A stretch of 64,000 bases of DNA from Forficula auricularia (GCA_024734495.1 JALMQS010000099.1:98683321-98747320); one strand, 5' to 3'. Numbered from the stretch's first letter, positions 20,700 to 31,960 are shown. Program-made: numbers and translations. Notes: generated by a model not told the origin, from the sequence alone.

Positions 20700-23600
20700 T
20701 TGTTAACTTTGAATCGAGTTTGAGTTATTATTGACTAAGAGTTTTACTCCAAGTTATTTTTAAAATAAATTGTTTTCTAATAAACCTCATCATTTATGCC
20801 ATTAATGGAACTGAAGATGATTAAACTAGCTTTCACTCTAACTACTACTTATTCATACATTGAGGAATAATCGGATATTTAATGAGATAAAAGAATCGCT
20901 TTGGAATAGAATCATAAACCTTATGATACTTTACTTTCTAAAATTAACCTGAACAAGAAACGTTGTTGGAGATCGTTGCTGTGCTAAATTTGTAGTGGTT
21001 TGAACGAGCACCGAGTCGAATAGAATTCCCAGAATAAAGATGTTTCGGTCTGAATTTATCGGGCTACATAAGTACCTGTTATTGTTTCTGGTTTTGTCAA
21101 CAATAAGAAATTTAATTTCATATATTTAGTGTTATGCTGGAGCCCAAGATTCAGAGATGAGTCGACTCCTTCAACCCACTACAAACTATACAAGAAGCTC
21201 ATTCAACTGGAGTTCAAAGTTAGGTTAGGTTTCACCCGATCGAGGTTCTAATTGAAAGCTTCACCAATTTCCTAAGAGCTCTCTGTACTCTAAATTTATC
21301 TGGTAGATACAAAATGATGACAAAAGGCTGACTGCTCCTTTGATCCTTGTTAGTGATCACTCTATGAATGTCTTAATATTATATCAACTTCAAAGCTACC
21401 TCTCTTTCGTAAGTTATTTTATTTACATTATCCCTTTTCGACAAACCAATTATGTTTAAAACCCCCGTTGCCCAACACAAATCGTTCTTGGCATTTAGAA
21501 CTAAACAACTATTTCCTTTACCGATTTCCCCTCGAGACACGCTGTTTGAAATTATTATCATAGACTCATTCTCTTTTTTTGATTTAATTACTTTAATCCG
21601 TTAGTTCCGCCTCTCCCACGAAATCAATCTCTTGGTTGAAATTCGATTTGCGTTTTTCCACTAAATCTGGCAACCCTTCCATTAAACCGTCTAGTTAATA
21701 AAATATGGGTTTCTTTATTTGAAAATTGAGTTCTCCCGGCGTTATGTTGATTTAAAGGCCACGAAATCACACGCTAATGATTCATTTCTATTTGTTTTCT
21801 TCTGTTAACAATATATAATTTATCCTTGATCCACCTTTAAAACAGCATCTAATTTGAATATTCATTTGAAGATTTAATATCGGAAAGAGTTTATGATTTA
21901 TTATATTACCGGGATATTATTAAAAAACAAATAAAAAATTAACGGATTGTTAGTTGAATGTGGTGTGTTCAATGATCGAACCCACATTTTATAATAATAT
22001 CAGATATAAAAAAAGTGTTGTATCATTAAATAACCATTTATCACTCTTATCTTACGCCGCAGGTGCTCGCATTTGTTGTGTACGTCGATCACAAATATTG
22101 AACATCAAACTGAGTGTCTAGCATTGCTTCTATCATATTTTTTTTATTTTTTTCCATCTATTAGTTACATTCAATTTTATATCCTAATACCTAATGAAGC
22201 AGAATAGAATATTTTATTTTGTTTTAGAAAACTGCTATTACACACTATCAAATTAAGATAATATAGGATTAATATAGACTTATCTTCATTCTTGAATAAT
22301 AAATGTCTTAAGACTTAAAAACTTTTCAAAAAGAAAAAACAAATGATTTATTTCTTCTAATGAGATCACAATTATTATATTCTTAAATAGTTTTTAACTA
22401 AGAAAAGTAATTTTTCTACATTTTTTAGGCTCTACCCTAGATACCAATACCCAAGTTAACTCGAAAACGCAAAGTCCTAGAAAATAAAGTAGTTTCAGAA
22501 CTTTAAGTAGAAAGATACAGAAAATCAAAAACAATCGAATTGTTAAATAAGTTTGTCATAATAAACTACTCTTTTCTGCAAAGTATTAACTTTCTAATTT
22601 AAATCAATTCCTAGGAAAAATGTTTCCATATCACACAAATTCTCAAAGAGCGCATCGAGCCTTCAAAAGTTTTGACTTTTTCTTCTAATTTTAAATTAAC
22701 ATTTAAGCCAGAATTTTTATTATTTCCATTTGAGTAGTACATTTTTTTGGAACAGGGACATATTGACTTCCCTCTTTTTATATGCCTATCAAACAAATCT
22801 ACTATTACATATCTTGATAAATATTATTAGCTTAAATTAGCTGCTATCCTCCCCAAGAGCTTTTGGGATTCTGTTAAGGAACGTTTTAAGTTATAAGCTA
22901 TAGCTTCTGTCGATAATTCTATACTATTGCTAGTTGTTTCTTCTCTTAAATATTATATCCGAAAATGGCACTTTTGCTGATTACGTACTAGAGAATTGGT
23001 ACTCTAATAGCTTGTTTATTTGTTATTTATAACTCCCCGTCTCGTTGGTGGATTTTTTTTATTACTATTTTCTTTTTAGAAGAGTGTTTTGATTTGATCT
23101 TGCACTTGCAATATTGGGTTAGTCTTTTGAAACGTCAGTAAGAATCTGCAACTTAAAGCCTTTTTCAACTCTAGTATCCATCCGCAGGAGTTTTCCATTC
23201 GCGCCCTCTCTCGGCGCCTAAGCCTTCTTTTAGAGTCAATGAGTCCATCTTTTGGTTGAAGTCGCATAAGCCGCTTTTCTATTCTATTTTTCTCTCTTGC
23301 ATTGCATTCCGCAGAATGTCTTTCGGTTTTTGTTCGCTGACCCTCTTCAAATCTGGCTTTTGTGATTAGTTTCTTCTTTTCGTGCAGACAATAAAAGAGG
23401 CGTTCAAAATAAAAAAATTCCGCCTCTCAAAATAGCATACCCTTGTTTTATTTTTTTTTTTTTGAAATTGTAATGAATATAATGCTAATTATTCAATATC
23501 TAAGCCATTAAATAATTCCTGTATACTATTCTCTAGTACCTTCATGTCTATTAAGCCCTGTCATTAAGCTGTGGTATTGATTTAAATTATAATGGAGAGA

Positions 23601-24960
23601 TATGAATGGGGTGTCTATTGAATTTAATGTAATTCCTCGGACTTAATTGAGGGATTCATGGTGATTTACCTTTGAACTGTTTGGAACGTCAAGAGAAAGT
23701 TTTTTTTTTATTCATGAAAAAAATATTTCAAATCCGACTCCTAAGCAACAAGTCTTGTTAATGAATCTCTTTGAAATGCTTTTTCTCTCTAACATATATA
23801 TACCTATATATTTTCGATATAAACCTGAATTCGTGAGAATTCGAATTTTTTTGGGGGAAGGGATAATTCAGTTTGAAACAATACTCAGTGAATAGAATAA
23901 CTCAGAAGCTTAAATTTTCAAAGAACAAGGTGATTATTTAAAACAAAATCAAACTTAAATTTACATGGGTAAACTTATAATATTAGAAGTATTTTCTTTT
24001 GGTGACAGACTGGTAGAATTCAATGGAGAATTGATAAAAAGACAGCTTAAGATAGTTCTTTTGTAACAATCCACAGAAAAAGTTTTAGCTTCGTAACCAC
24101 TCTATAACTACATATGACGGTGCTAAAATTTAGGTACTGTTTTTTTAACGTGACTGTACTTCTCACACTATTATATCCTCTTTATGAATGGATCGTTTCC
24201 AAGCCATTGATCTTATATCCCCTCCACTAAAAATAATCCCCCAAACATTTTTTTTTTATCAAAACTACTAGGTAAATAATTACAATTTTTTTTTTAATTG
24301 CTCCGAATATATTATTCTAACAAACATATAAATTAGTTTTTCATCATGATGGTGAAAGTCCTTCAATGAAATAAATAAAATAATGATCATTTTCCTACCC
24401 TTTCCCAATCTACCATATGTAAAAAAAATTCATTTTTAATTGTAATTATTTCATGTTTGGTGTGGTAAATCGTCTTAAAATTTTAACAGTGTGTTTATTA
24501 TGCTTTTAATGACTTATATTCCAAGTTTCGAAGACTTCTTGAATTTTTTCATTTGTGAAAGAACTACCTTAAGAGTAATGAAAAATAAAATTCCGCATAT
24601 ATACGAATTTATAGAAACATCTTTTCATTCTCTTAAAAAATCTAAGTTTCGGAAAATCTTCCACACTTCTTCAGGGTTTAAAAACCTCAACGAAAGAATC
24701 ATACAATAAACTTCCTTCTTCTCTCTTTGAACAGTATCTAATGTTATGTTATGCTCTAATATTATTATTTGATGCCAGAACCATCCTCTATTTATGATTC
24801 TGGCTAGAAATAACAAAACAGATGGAAATTTCTTGTATATTTTCTTAGTTGGCTCTTTTAAACCCTTAAGAAGGGGGGGGGCATCCTCCGAAAAGTAAGT
24901 TAAGAGGATGAATGATGCTTATCTGATTTATATATACTCGGAATTTTATTTTTCATTTTT
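20700..24960. other. Long stretch without supported gene
   Basis: Mostly AT-rich. Two islands are less AT-rich and not repeated in the window: 21560-21790 and 23090-23420. The second holds a 63-codon minus-strand frame (23076-23267) with an arginine-rich stretch, RRLRRRERARMENSCG, and plus-strand pyrimidine-rich sequence ending in GCAG at 23313, but no exon with two good splice sites could be built. These may be regulatory or decayed exonic sequence. Confidence 0.4.
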
Positions 24961-24965
24961 TTTTT

Positions 24966-25560
24966 TTATAATGAAATTGATACAAGAAGAAGTTGCACCA
25001 AGAAGGTACAACCTCTGTAGTCCGTGGTGGACCCTTGTATCGTGAAGATAAGGGGAGATTGAGGGATTGGGTAGCAGTCGAAGGTATCTGTGGATGCTGG
25101 TCTTGAAAGATTGAAGGTTATGGTCTTGAAAGATTGAAGGTTATAAGTTGCTGGAAAGACGGTCGGGGGAAGAGAGTTCCAGTCTCTAGATGTCATAGGG
25201 AAAATGAATTGGCGAATGCGTTTGTTCGATTAGTATCCAGTTTAAGCGCGTAGGGGTGTTGAACTTTAGAAAATCGTGTATTTCGCGCAAATGAAGCCTT
25301 TGGTGGGATTATCGATTTTATTTCGTCAGAACAAAAGCCATGGTAATATCTATAAAATAGGGAAAGGGCGGAGGCAGATCTACGATGGGCTAGGGAGTCG
25401 AGAGTGTCAGTTAATGTAGGATCGCCTATCAGTCTGATAGCTCGCCTCTGAATTGCATCTAAGGTATTAAGAGAATGCTTGGAGGCCCCTCTCCACAAAT
25501 GCGAGCAATATTCAAGGCAGGGGCGAATTTAAGCCTTGTATAATATATTATATCATAACT
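24966..25560 (-). mobile_element. Non-LTR retrotransposon 3' end (family J, copy 2, best preserved)
   Basis: The minus strand encodes LEYCSHLWRGASKHSLNT, AIQRRAIRLIGDPTLTD, LDSLAHRR, LFYRYYHGFCSDEIKSI, then after a 1-base deletion near 25194 MTSRDWNSLPPTVFPATYN and LQSFKT. A 23-bp unit, ATAACCTTCAATCTTTCAAG plus ACC, is then tandemly duplicated (25093-25140), throwing the last 50 codons out of frame. It ends with TCATTATAAAAAAA. The part kept is the segment after the reverse transcriptase up to the 3' end. These blocks are typical of CR1/Jockey-like LINEs. Confidence 0.88.
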
Positions 25561-25564
25561 CTTA

Positions 25565-26290
25565 AGCTGCCTTTCCATCAATTCTCCATTATAAAATAAT
25601 TAAAATAACAATCACTCACTACTTTCGGGAAAAGTATATAAAATTTATTTAAGTTCAAAGTAAATTTAAAAGACAATAAATGATAACATGATTAAATATG
25701 CTAAGTTATATTTAGCCAGTAGAGGTAGCTCTATATGTATAAGCGACTTGCATGCTAGTCCTTTTAATTACAGATTAAGCTCGGCTTCTCTCATCATGTC
25801 CTCTCTTATCTCTCCCCTCTATCCTTTTAACTGCCCTTCCTATCTTTATAATTATGTCAATAAACTACTACCGTAGTTCTAGTTCGTATTCTATTTTTCT
25901 TTTTGGAAAGAGGGGGATGTTTTTCTACTTCATTTGAGTTATCTTTTGATAAACATCACAAACGAACCCAACTCAAATAGTAAGATCATAACTAATGAAC
26001 AACAACCACAAATCGTGAATCTGAATACCTGGCATATAAATGTAATATGAGATAGAAATGAAATGAATACCAATATCACTTTCTATTTTTACTTTACCAT
26101 ACACAGGGTATGGTCAAGTATTGTAATCGTGCATGAAAAAAGTTTATTCCTTCTTTTTTTTCGAAATATCTCAAAAACGGCTAAAACTATTTTGATTAAA
26201 AAAATTGAGTGAAACGATGGCATTTCGCTCTACAAAAAGCTCTAATAAGTGAACATCGGAAAAATTATATTTTTCGAGATAATAATAGTT
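25565..26290. other. AT-rich stretch without gene
   Basis: The 26160-26290 part (TCTCAAAAACGGCTAAAA wording) looks like transposon-derived sequence. No gene. Confidence 0.45.
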
Positions 26291-26292
26291 TT

Positions 26293-26404
26293 AAAGATAA
26301 GAGTAAATAAATATTATATGTAATATTTATTTACTATGAGTTAAGGATTCTTGGTCACTTGTTTCAGATTAAAATTACATATAATATTTATTTACTCATA
26401 TCTT
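26293..26404. repeat. 112-bp hairpin-forming inverted repeat
   Basis: AAAGATAAGAGTAAATAAAT... at the left and its reverse complement ATTTATTTACTCATATCTTT at the right pair over about 31 bases. It abuts the left end of the larger element at 26407, and its ends (TAAAGATA) resemble that element's ends (TTAAAGATG). Confidence 0.75.
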
Positions 26405-26406
26405 TA

Positions 26407-27208
26407 TTAAAGATGTTTCACCTTGCACTAACACCACAATCTATACTAATTAATAACTGTTTTGTCAAAATGTCTGTAGGTTAGTCTGTCTGGTTGTCTG
26501 GTTGGTTGTCCGTTAGTCTGTGTGTTACCAAATTTTTGTGGACGAGCTAGCTCAAAAACTAGTTTGACTATCGAATCCAAATTTTCACCCGTAGTTTTGG
26601 TCCATTGAGATTAAGACCTGATTAGATTTTGGTGCATATCGACCCAAAATTAAGGGGGCTGGAGGGGGGTTAAAAATTAAAAATCTAGGCCATTTGAACA
26701 AACTCAACCAAATTTTGTATACATAATCAGTGGACCCCCAGAAGTCTAAAAATGCAAAAACTAACCGTCCAAAATGGAGGGGGGGGGGGGTCAAAAAATT
26801 AAAATCTTGGACATTTACCAAATTCAACCAAATTTTGTATACGTAATCAGTGGGACCCCAGAAGTATAAAAATTCAAAAACTAACCCCCCCTACATGATT
26901 ATAAATAATTTTAGGGGCCAGGTTGTATGGTAAAGTCAAGTGGATGGCCATATCAGAACACGTCAGCTTATTTTATTACAAATACGAATTTTATAAAATA
27001 TTTCAATTTAAGATTACACAGTGACTAAAAATTTGTTAGTCAATACATTTATTTATTTGTATTTAGGTTTCTGTTTTAACAAGTGGGTTTTTTAAAAAAT
27101 AAAATTTTTTATTAGAATTCTTCTGTAGAACACCATTAATTTAGCTGGACAAGCATTATTAATAATTAGTAGAGATTGTGGTGTTGGTGCAAGGTGAAAC
27201 ATCTTTAA
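26407..27208. mobile_element. TA-flanked inverted-repeat element with 120-bp monomers inside
   Basis: The left end TTAAAGATGTTTCACCTTGC (26407) and right end GCAAGGTGAAACATCTTTAA (to 27208) are inverted repeats of about 45 bp. TA flanks both (26405-26406 and 27209-27210), as for Tc1/mariner-like insertion. The interior has no transposase and includes the reversed 120-bp monomers at 26620-26910. Confidence 0.8.
26620..26910 (-). repeat. 120-bp monomers with G-tract (reverse)
   Basis: AACCAAATTTTGTATACATA (26708) and AACCAAATTTTGTATACGTA (26828) lie 120 bp apart. GACCCCAGAAGT and AAAAACTAACC also repeat, with a 12-G run at 26779-26790. It is the reverse complement of the monomers at 1985-2215 and 58289-58520. 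The terminal element 26407-27208 appears to carry them as cargo. Confidence 0.8.
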
Positions 27209-27280
27209 TATATAATAATATAATAATAATTTATTAAAGATGTTTCACCTTGCACCAACACCACAATCTCTACTAATTAG
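27164..27280. repeat. Perfect 46-bp inverted repeat: extra element end
   Basis: The right end of the 802-bp element (27164-27208) is followed, after 25 bp of TAATAATA sequence, by another copy of the same end in the opposite direction (27234-27280, starting TTAAAGATG after TA). The two form a near-perfect hairpin. A third end next to a complete element suggests a second insertion whose other end is lost, or an aberrant transposition. Confidence 0.88.
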
Positions 27281-27289
27281 TGGGTTTTT

Positions 27290-27560
27290 TCGAAATTTTC
27301 CTATAATTAATTGAAATAATTAAAAAAACATTGTTGTAAATATGGTCATGGGTAGGGAGTGTTGTCTCGATCGATGTCTAAATCATTGTAAAAATAATAA
27401 ATAAGTAAATTTTTTAATTTTGTAAATAATCACATTTTGTTAAAAAAAAAAAAAAAAAAATGGTTCTGTTTAAAAATAAAATCTATTATAGGGTCTCTAA
27501 TTGTCTATCTCTCTCTTACTAAACTAAAATAAGAGTAGTAGAATAGACTTGATTTTTCAA
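27290..27560. other. AT-rich spacer
   Basis: Includes a poly-A run near 27440. No feature supported. Confidence 0.5.
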
Positions 27561-27569
27561 AATTTATTT

Positions 27570-27775
27570 AGCTTTAATTTGACAGTTTGGAAGGCGTCAA
27601 ATTGAACATTTTTAGGTGATTTTTGTACCTTTCGACATTTAGAAAAATCGCTTAAGATAAATTTATAATTCTCTCCTTATCAAGGAAAAATAAGAACTAA
27701 TCTGATATTTCAAGTATTTCGGAAATTATAAGGGAACCCTTGGTATACTGTCCTACCCGCAGTTGTCCTGATTAT
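27570..27775 (-). repeat. Dispersed repeat family G, copy 2
   Basis: On the minus strand: CAACTGCGGGTAGGACAGTA, CCAAGGGTTCCCTTATA, TTCCGAAATACTTGAAATAT, then ATCACCTAAAAATG. Same block order as at 32670-33005. Confidence 0.7.
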
Positions 27776-27794
27776 TTCTTTTTCTTTTTTCCCT

Positions 27795-29380
27795 AAATCA
27801 ATTTTATATTGGAGGAAAAAGTAAAAACTTTTTTGAGATTGAAAAATCTCTCTGCAAATTTTAGTGGTTTTGCGATTTGTTTTTTTGGCCTAGTAAGTTG
27901 AAACTTAGCACAAAAGTCCATATGAAATTTCAGCTTATTTGCTTTACCTGTACGAGATCTTCACATATAGGTAGATATTTAACTATTCGATTTATTTCTG
28001 ATCTCAGATCTAAAATTTCCAAAATCTAATCAGTTTTTCGTTTAAATTCAGACAGATTGGTAAATAGACATCACAGCTCGCCGGGCGGTAAGAGTAGATA
28101 TTGAATTTAATTTTCAATTGTTTTTTAGAAAAATTCTAAACGTGGTGAAAAAGAATTTTCAAACATATTTATTGCCTGTATATTTGAATACTGATTTCTA
28201 CGATCATTCAAGACCTGAACATTGTAGAAAATGTTAAAATATATGTATAATATTGGCACCTCCGATATGACATCAGCGCCATACCGGTGTTGACTATCTT
28301 AACTTAATTTATTACTCCCTTCGTTTTCTATTCGAATCCATGTAACATGCTATATATTGCTTTTTCCTCATGTTCTATTCTATTTATTGTAATAATGTGC
28401 AACCTCAATAAAACGCTTTATATATTTTATCTATAAAATTATCTATCATTGTGATATTCCGCTATCCACACCTTTTATACCACTTAACAGAAAATTTATT
28501 CTACTGCCAAAATTTTTGATTTCTAAGACGATAACTTATTAGAATTTAAGCTTTCAAACATTAAAGCTTGGAAACGCAGAGAATCAAAAAACTTAATCTT
28601 TACCTATGTTAAAAGAAAAGCAGTCTGTGATGGTCACTTGTAGGTCAAAAAATATTTTATTTAGCCAACAATTGTTTCAAAATTTCTGAAACTTAATAGG
28701 TAGTCTTAATTATTCACTTTTTAAATTAAAATCATATGATTATGAAATTGATGTCCATGTACACAAGTACTTTAATATTTCATTTGGTAAATACTCCCCT
28801 TTTATGAATATTGATTTATTTGGAATTAACTGTTCAAAGCCTCCCCATTCTCTCCTTTAACCCAGCCAGTGGATCTCTCTCTATTAAGCCAATACATTTC
28901 GATTGAATATTAAATCCGAATCAATGGCGTAACTAAAAGCCCAATGCACAAAAACAGATGGCGATAAGCATAATGGAAGAATAAGCGAAGTGCGAGGATG
29001 TTTTCAAATTGGACTATCGCCAAAATGCGTGGGTGTAGAATAATCCATTCATTGTCGCCACTGGGTGTATTTATTTAAATTATAGTTTAAGACACGGAAA
29101 ATTGTGTAATTTGCTTGTTAGTTTATCTTAAAATATACCAGCACGCGCCGTTCATTCATTAAAAAATAGATGAATGATGGTGGGGAATCATTAATAATTA
29201 TTAAGATGAAGAAAAAATTATCTATCATGTGTTTTTTGGCTACAGCAAAAACAAGAGGCGCTATGAGTAGACAGCTAAAATCAGTCCTGTTAAAAATTTT
29301 ATCATTTTGATACTACTTCAAGGGATATTAATTAACACCATCCATTATTGAAATATTAACAATAAAAAATATATTTATAT
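27795..29380. other. AT-rich stretch with one non-repetitive island
   Basis: 27880-28010 continues family-G-like sequence. 28920-29150 is less AT-rich and not repeated in the window (GATGGCGATAAGC, GGACTATCGCCAAAATGCG), a possible conserved non-coding element. No gene. Confidence 0.4.
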
Positions 29381-29392
29381 AATACTGTATTT

Positions 29393-29632
29393 CTTCTTCT
29401 TCTTCTTCTTCTTCTTCTTATTGATAGACCTGTGGTCTGTTTATCCTAACTCGTCCTGCCAGCGTTTTTTAGGTCGACCTCTACTTCTTTTCCCTGCTGG
29501 CTTGTTCGTTAAAATTTTCTTGAGAATTCGGTCTTCACTCATTCTTTCCACGTGTGCATACCAATTCGCTCTTCTACATTTGACCCAGTCATCGATCTTT
29601 TGTATTTCACATTTTTCCCTGATGTCTGAATG
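29393..29632 (-). mobile_element. Young, 5'-truncated non-LTR retrotransposon (family R, copy 2)
   Basis: On the minus strand 29632-29441 is an uninterrupted frame of 63 codons ending in TAA. It includes CEIQKIDDWVKCRRANWYAH, VERMSEDRILKKI and KRSRGRPKKRW, the C-terminal end of the same protein type as at 20.2-20.7 kb. A short 3' UTR and a (TTC)n run (29393-29419; (GAA)n on the coding strand) follow. AATACTGTATTT flanks both sides (29381-29392 and 29633-29644), a perfect 12-bp target duplication. The intact frame, tail and duplication mark a recent, extremely 5'-truncated insertion. It has no start codon, so it is not expressed as such. Confidence 0.93.
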
Positions 29633-29661
29633 AATACTGTATTTGCAATACCTAAATCAAT

Positions 29662-29888
29662 TAAATTGAAAGTTTTTTTGCCGAGGGTAGCAGAATTTTT
29701 ATATATTGAAGGAGACAATAAAGAGTGTTTTTTCATGTGTAAATTTCACTTTCAATTAATACATTAATTCCTGTGAATCAGTTGTAATAGACTAATGAAG
29801 AGGGCAAAGCCGTCGGAAACTATATAGTCTCGTTATAAATAAAATTTATAATTCCAGCAGAAGACACAATCTTTTGTTGTCTTCTTCA
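29662..29888 (+). mobile_element. Penelope-like small element P, copy 2, with 12-bp target duplication
   Basis: A 227-bp insertion flanked by ACCTAAATCAAT on both sides (29650-29661 and 29889-29900). It begins TAAATTGAAAG, then TTTGCCGAGGGTAGCAGAA, then TTGAAGGAGACAATAAAGAG, an inverted copy of its own 3' end. The body with the ribozyme-like core follows, and it ends TTGTTGTCTTCTTCA. It has no open frame. The start, the end and the duplication length all agree with the 54614-54779 copy. Confidence 0.86.
29792..29829 (+). ncRNA. Hammerhead-ribozyme-like core, copy 2 (inactive)
   Basis: CTAATGA replaces CTGATGA (the essential G5 is A), so cleavage should be lost. Stem II is GAGGGC AAA GCCGTC, close to perfect. 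GGAAAC, the loop TATATA and GTC at 29827-29829 follow. Together with copy 1 it defines a consensus with paired stem II, GAAAC and GUC. Confidence 0.6.
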
Positions 29889-29900
29889 ACCTAAATCAAT

Positions 29901-30840
29901 AATTACTGAGAATTCTAAAATATATACATTCGTAGATATGTAATTTACTTTGGAAAAAATAAATTAAGAGCCAGTAACAAAGATTTTCTTAGACATGTTT
30001 AATTTAAATGTCAGAAGGATTCACCCCTAATCCCAATACATTTGTATTTCAAATATCTACTTGAGGTCAAATTATTTTGTAATTGGTAATGCTAATACAT
30101 TATTGCTACAAGTATTTTGAATTTTAACTAAATTTGAATTTATTGTATATCGAAAATATTACTTAAAATACCTACATTTTATAATAAATATTCATCATTT
30201 TTTCAAGCCTTTAGTAGGTATTTAATTAATTCGTAGAGATGTAGACATCATAACTTTTTGAAAACAAAAAATAAACTTTGTTCAAGGTTTCGTCGGTTTA
30301 TGCCACTTCATAAGCAACAATGAGTAATTTTTTATTAAAAAAAATAAAAAATAAAAAAAAATAAAGAGAAGGTGACAAATTATAGGGTATATTAATTCTC
30401 GACAAATGATGCTATTTGGTTCCATAATTTTAAGGGGAAAAGCTAGAAAATGTCCTAAAGCACTCAATCATTCTTCCATTTTATCTTTCACAACTCAAGA
30501 AAGATGCCAAAGACAATTCTAAACAAGTTTTTATCCAATATAAATTATTCTCACTAAGGAAGTAATATCATTTTAAAAAATTATGATTCGGGAATCTTTG
30601 GAATAATCTATTTCTGAGATGAGGAATCTCTCCCCCTATTTATAATTTATCATCGGAAATAAACACTAACCAATAACAGATAAAGACAAGTCATAACTTG
30701 TCTTTAGCAATTAGAAATGAAACAACTACTACTATAAGTTTGTGTGTCAAATTTCTACAACTATTCTATTTTCCTAATAGATCGAATTTATTATGATTTT
30801 CTGCATTTTTTAGCATGAAGTTTTAGAAAGCTCAAAATCT
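29901..30840. other. AT-rich stretch without gene
   Basis: No element ends or frames of note. A poly-A/T-rich segment at 30330-30365. Confidence 0.5.
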
Positions 30841-30844
30841 GAGC

Positions 30845-31165
30845 AAAAAAATCAGCCGGCCAAATGCGAGTTGGACCCTGGGTTCCCTATCTTATTTTTT
30901 CCAAAATACTAGAGATATCAAACTCGTTCTTTTGTCGATGTTAATGAGATAATGAGGGAATTTGTGTAATTTTTTGATAATTATAAATTAAGCAATTTCT
31001 GAGCACCGTCAACTAAAAAAATCACCTAAAAATGGCCACTTTTGAGTTCTTTCACAGTGTCATTATAAAATTGAAATAAATCTGAAAAAAAAATAAACCT
31101 AGTTCTACTTAAAGAGATATTTTCAGGGACACGCAGAGGAGAGAGAATTTTTTTTTCAATAGAAG
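30845..31165 (+). repeat. Dispersed repeat family G, copy 3
   Basis: Starts CAGCCGGCCAAATGCGAGTT (30852-30871), then CCTGGGTTCCCTA, ACTAGAGATATCAAACTCG, ATCACCTAAAAATGGCCAC and TAAACCTAGTTCTACTTAA. The same order is found at 32670-33005. Confidence 0.75.
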
Positions 31166-31235
31166 CCCGTTTATTTTTATTTTTATTTTTATTATTTTTT
31201 TTTGTCATTTGAAAATAATTTTTTATCATCGAATA

Positions 31236-31960
31236 GGTAATTTCCCCAACATTAAATTTATTTAGAAAAAAACGAATTGAATGCCATTATTACGGATTTT
31301 ATAGATATATTTAATTTATTCGTCCGAAGCTTTCACTTCTTTGAGTGTCGAACCTAAGTGTCTTTTTTTAGAATTTCGGAAAATATAATATTTTTCAAAA
31401 TGCCAGCTTTACTCGAAGTAATTTCCTCAAAATTAAATTTATTAAGAAAAAATAAATTAAAAGCCATTATTACGAATCTTATAGATAGGGTAGATTGAGG
31501 TGAGACGCCGTATTGTACAAGATCTCCTATCACGTGGTTCACCCACACGCATGCTAGAAAACAGTTTGCCAGTAAGTTCAAATGAAGGCGCCTGCCCAAT
31601 GAGAGTATACACATAGTTTTTGTTGATTAATTACCGTTTTAAGTGGTGTTTTTAAATGATTTTGTCATCGCGATTGCTCTGGTAAGTACCCGAAATCATA
31701 TCCAAAGATACTTTACTTATTCATATTACCCGTAGTTTTGATAGAAGAGAATAGTTTTTCAAAGCGAAACTTATTTTTTTATTAATAACAAATGTACATA
31801 TATTGTTAATAAAATGGTTGGTTAAAAATAAAACCAATGGGCTATTTTATATAAAATAAAGTTAAAAACTAGGTCGTCTTCCCCCCAGTCTACTATATAT
31901 TTAATTTATTCGTCCGAAGCGTTCATTCCCTCAGGTGTCGAACCCAAGTTCCAAACCTGT
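31236..31960. repeat. Two tandem units of about 182 bp, the second interrupted
   Basis: Unit A (31236-about 31417) and unit B (from 31418) share GTAATTTCC, AAATTTATT, GCCATTATTACG, TTATAGATA, ATTTAATTTATTCGTCCGAA and GTGTCGAACC. In unit A, TTATAGATATATTTAATTT is continuous. In unit B a 398-bp insertion splits it after TTATAGATA, and the unit continues at 31896. Confidence 0.85.
31498..31895. mobile_element. 398-bp TA-flanked MITE
   Basis: The left end GGGTAGATTGAGGTGAGACG and right end CGTCTTCCCCCCAGTCTAC are inverted repeats. TA stands on each side (31496-31497 and 31896-31897). Its exact limits are shown by the empty unit A next to it. It has no transposase frame. TA duplication suggests a Tc1/mariner-related transposase in trans. 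Confidence 0.82.

Noticed and set aside
23076..23267. Arginine-rich minus-strand exon
   Set aside because: No acceptor/donor pair fits the frame and no family is recognised. Kept only as a note in the gap description.
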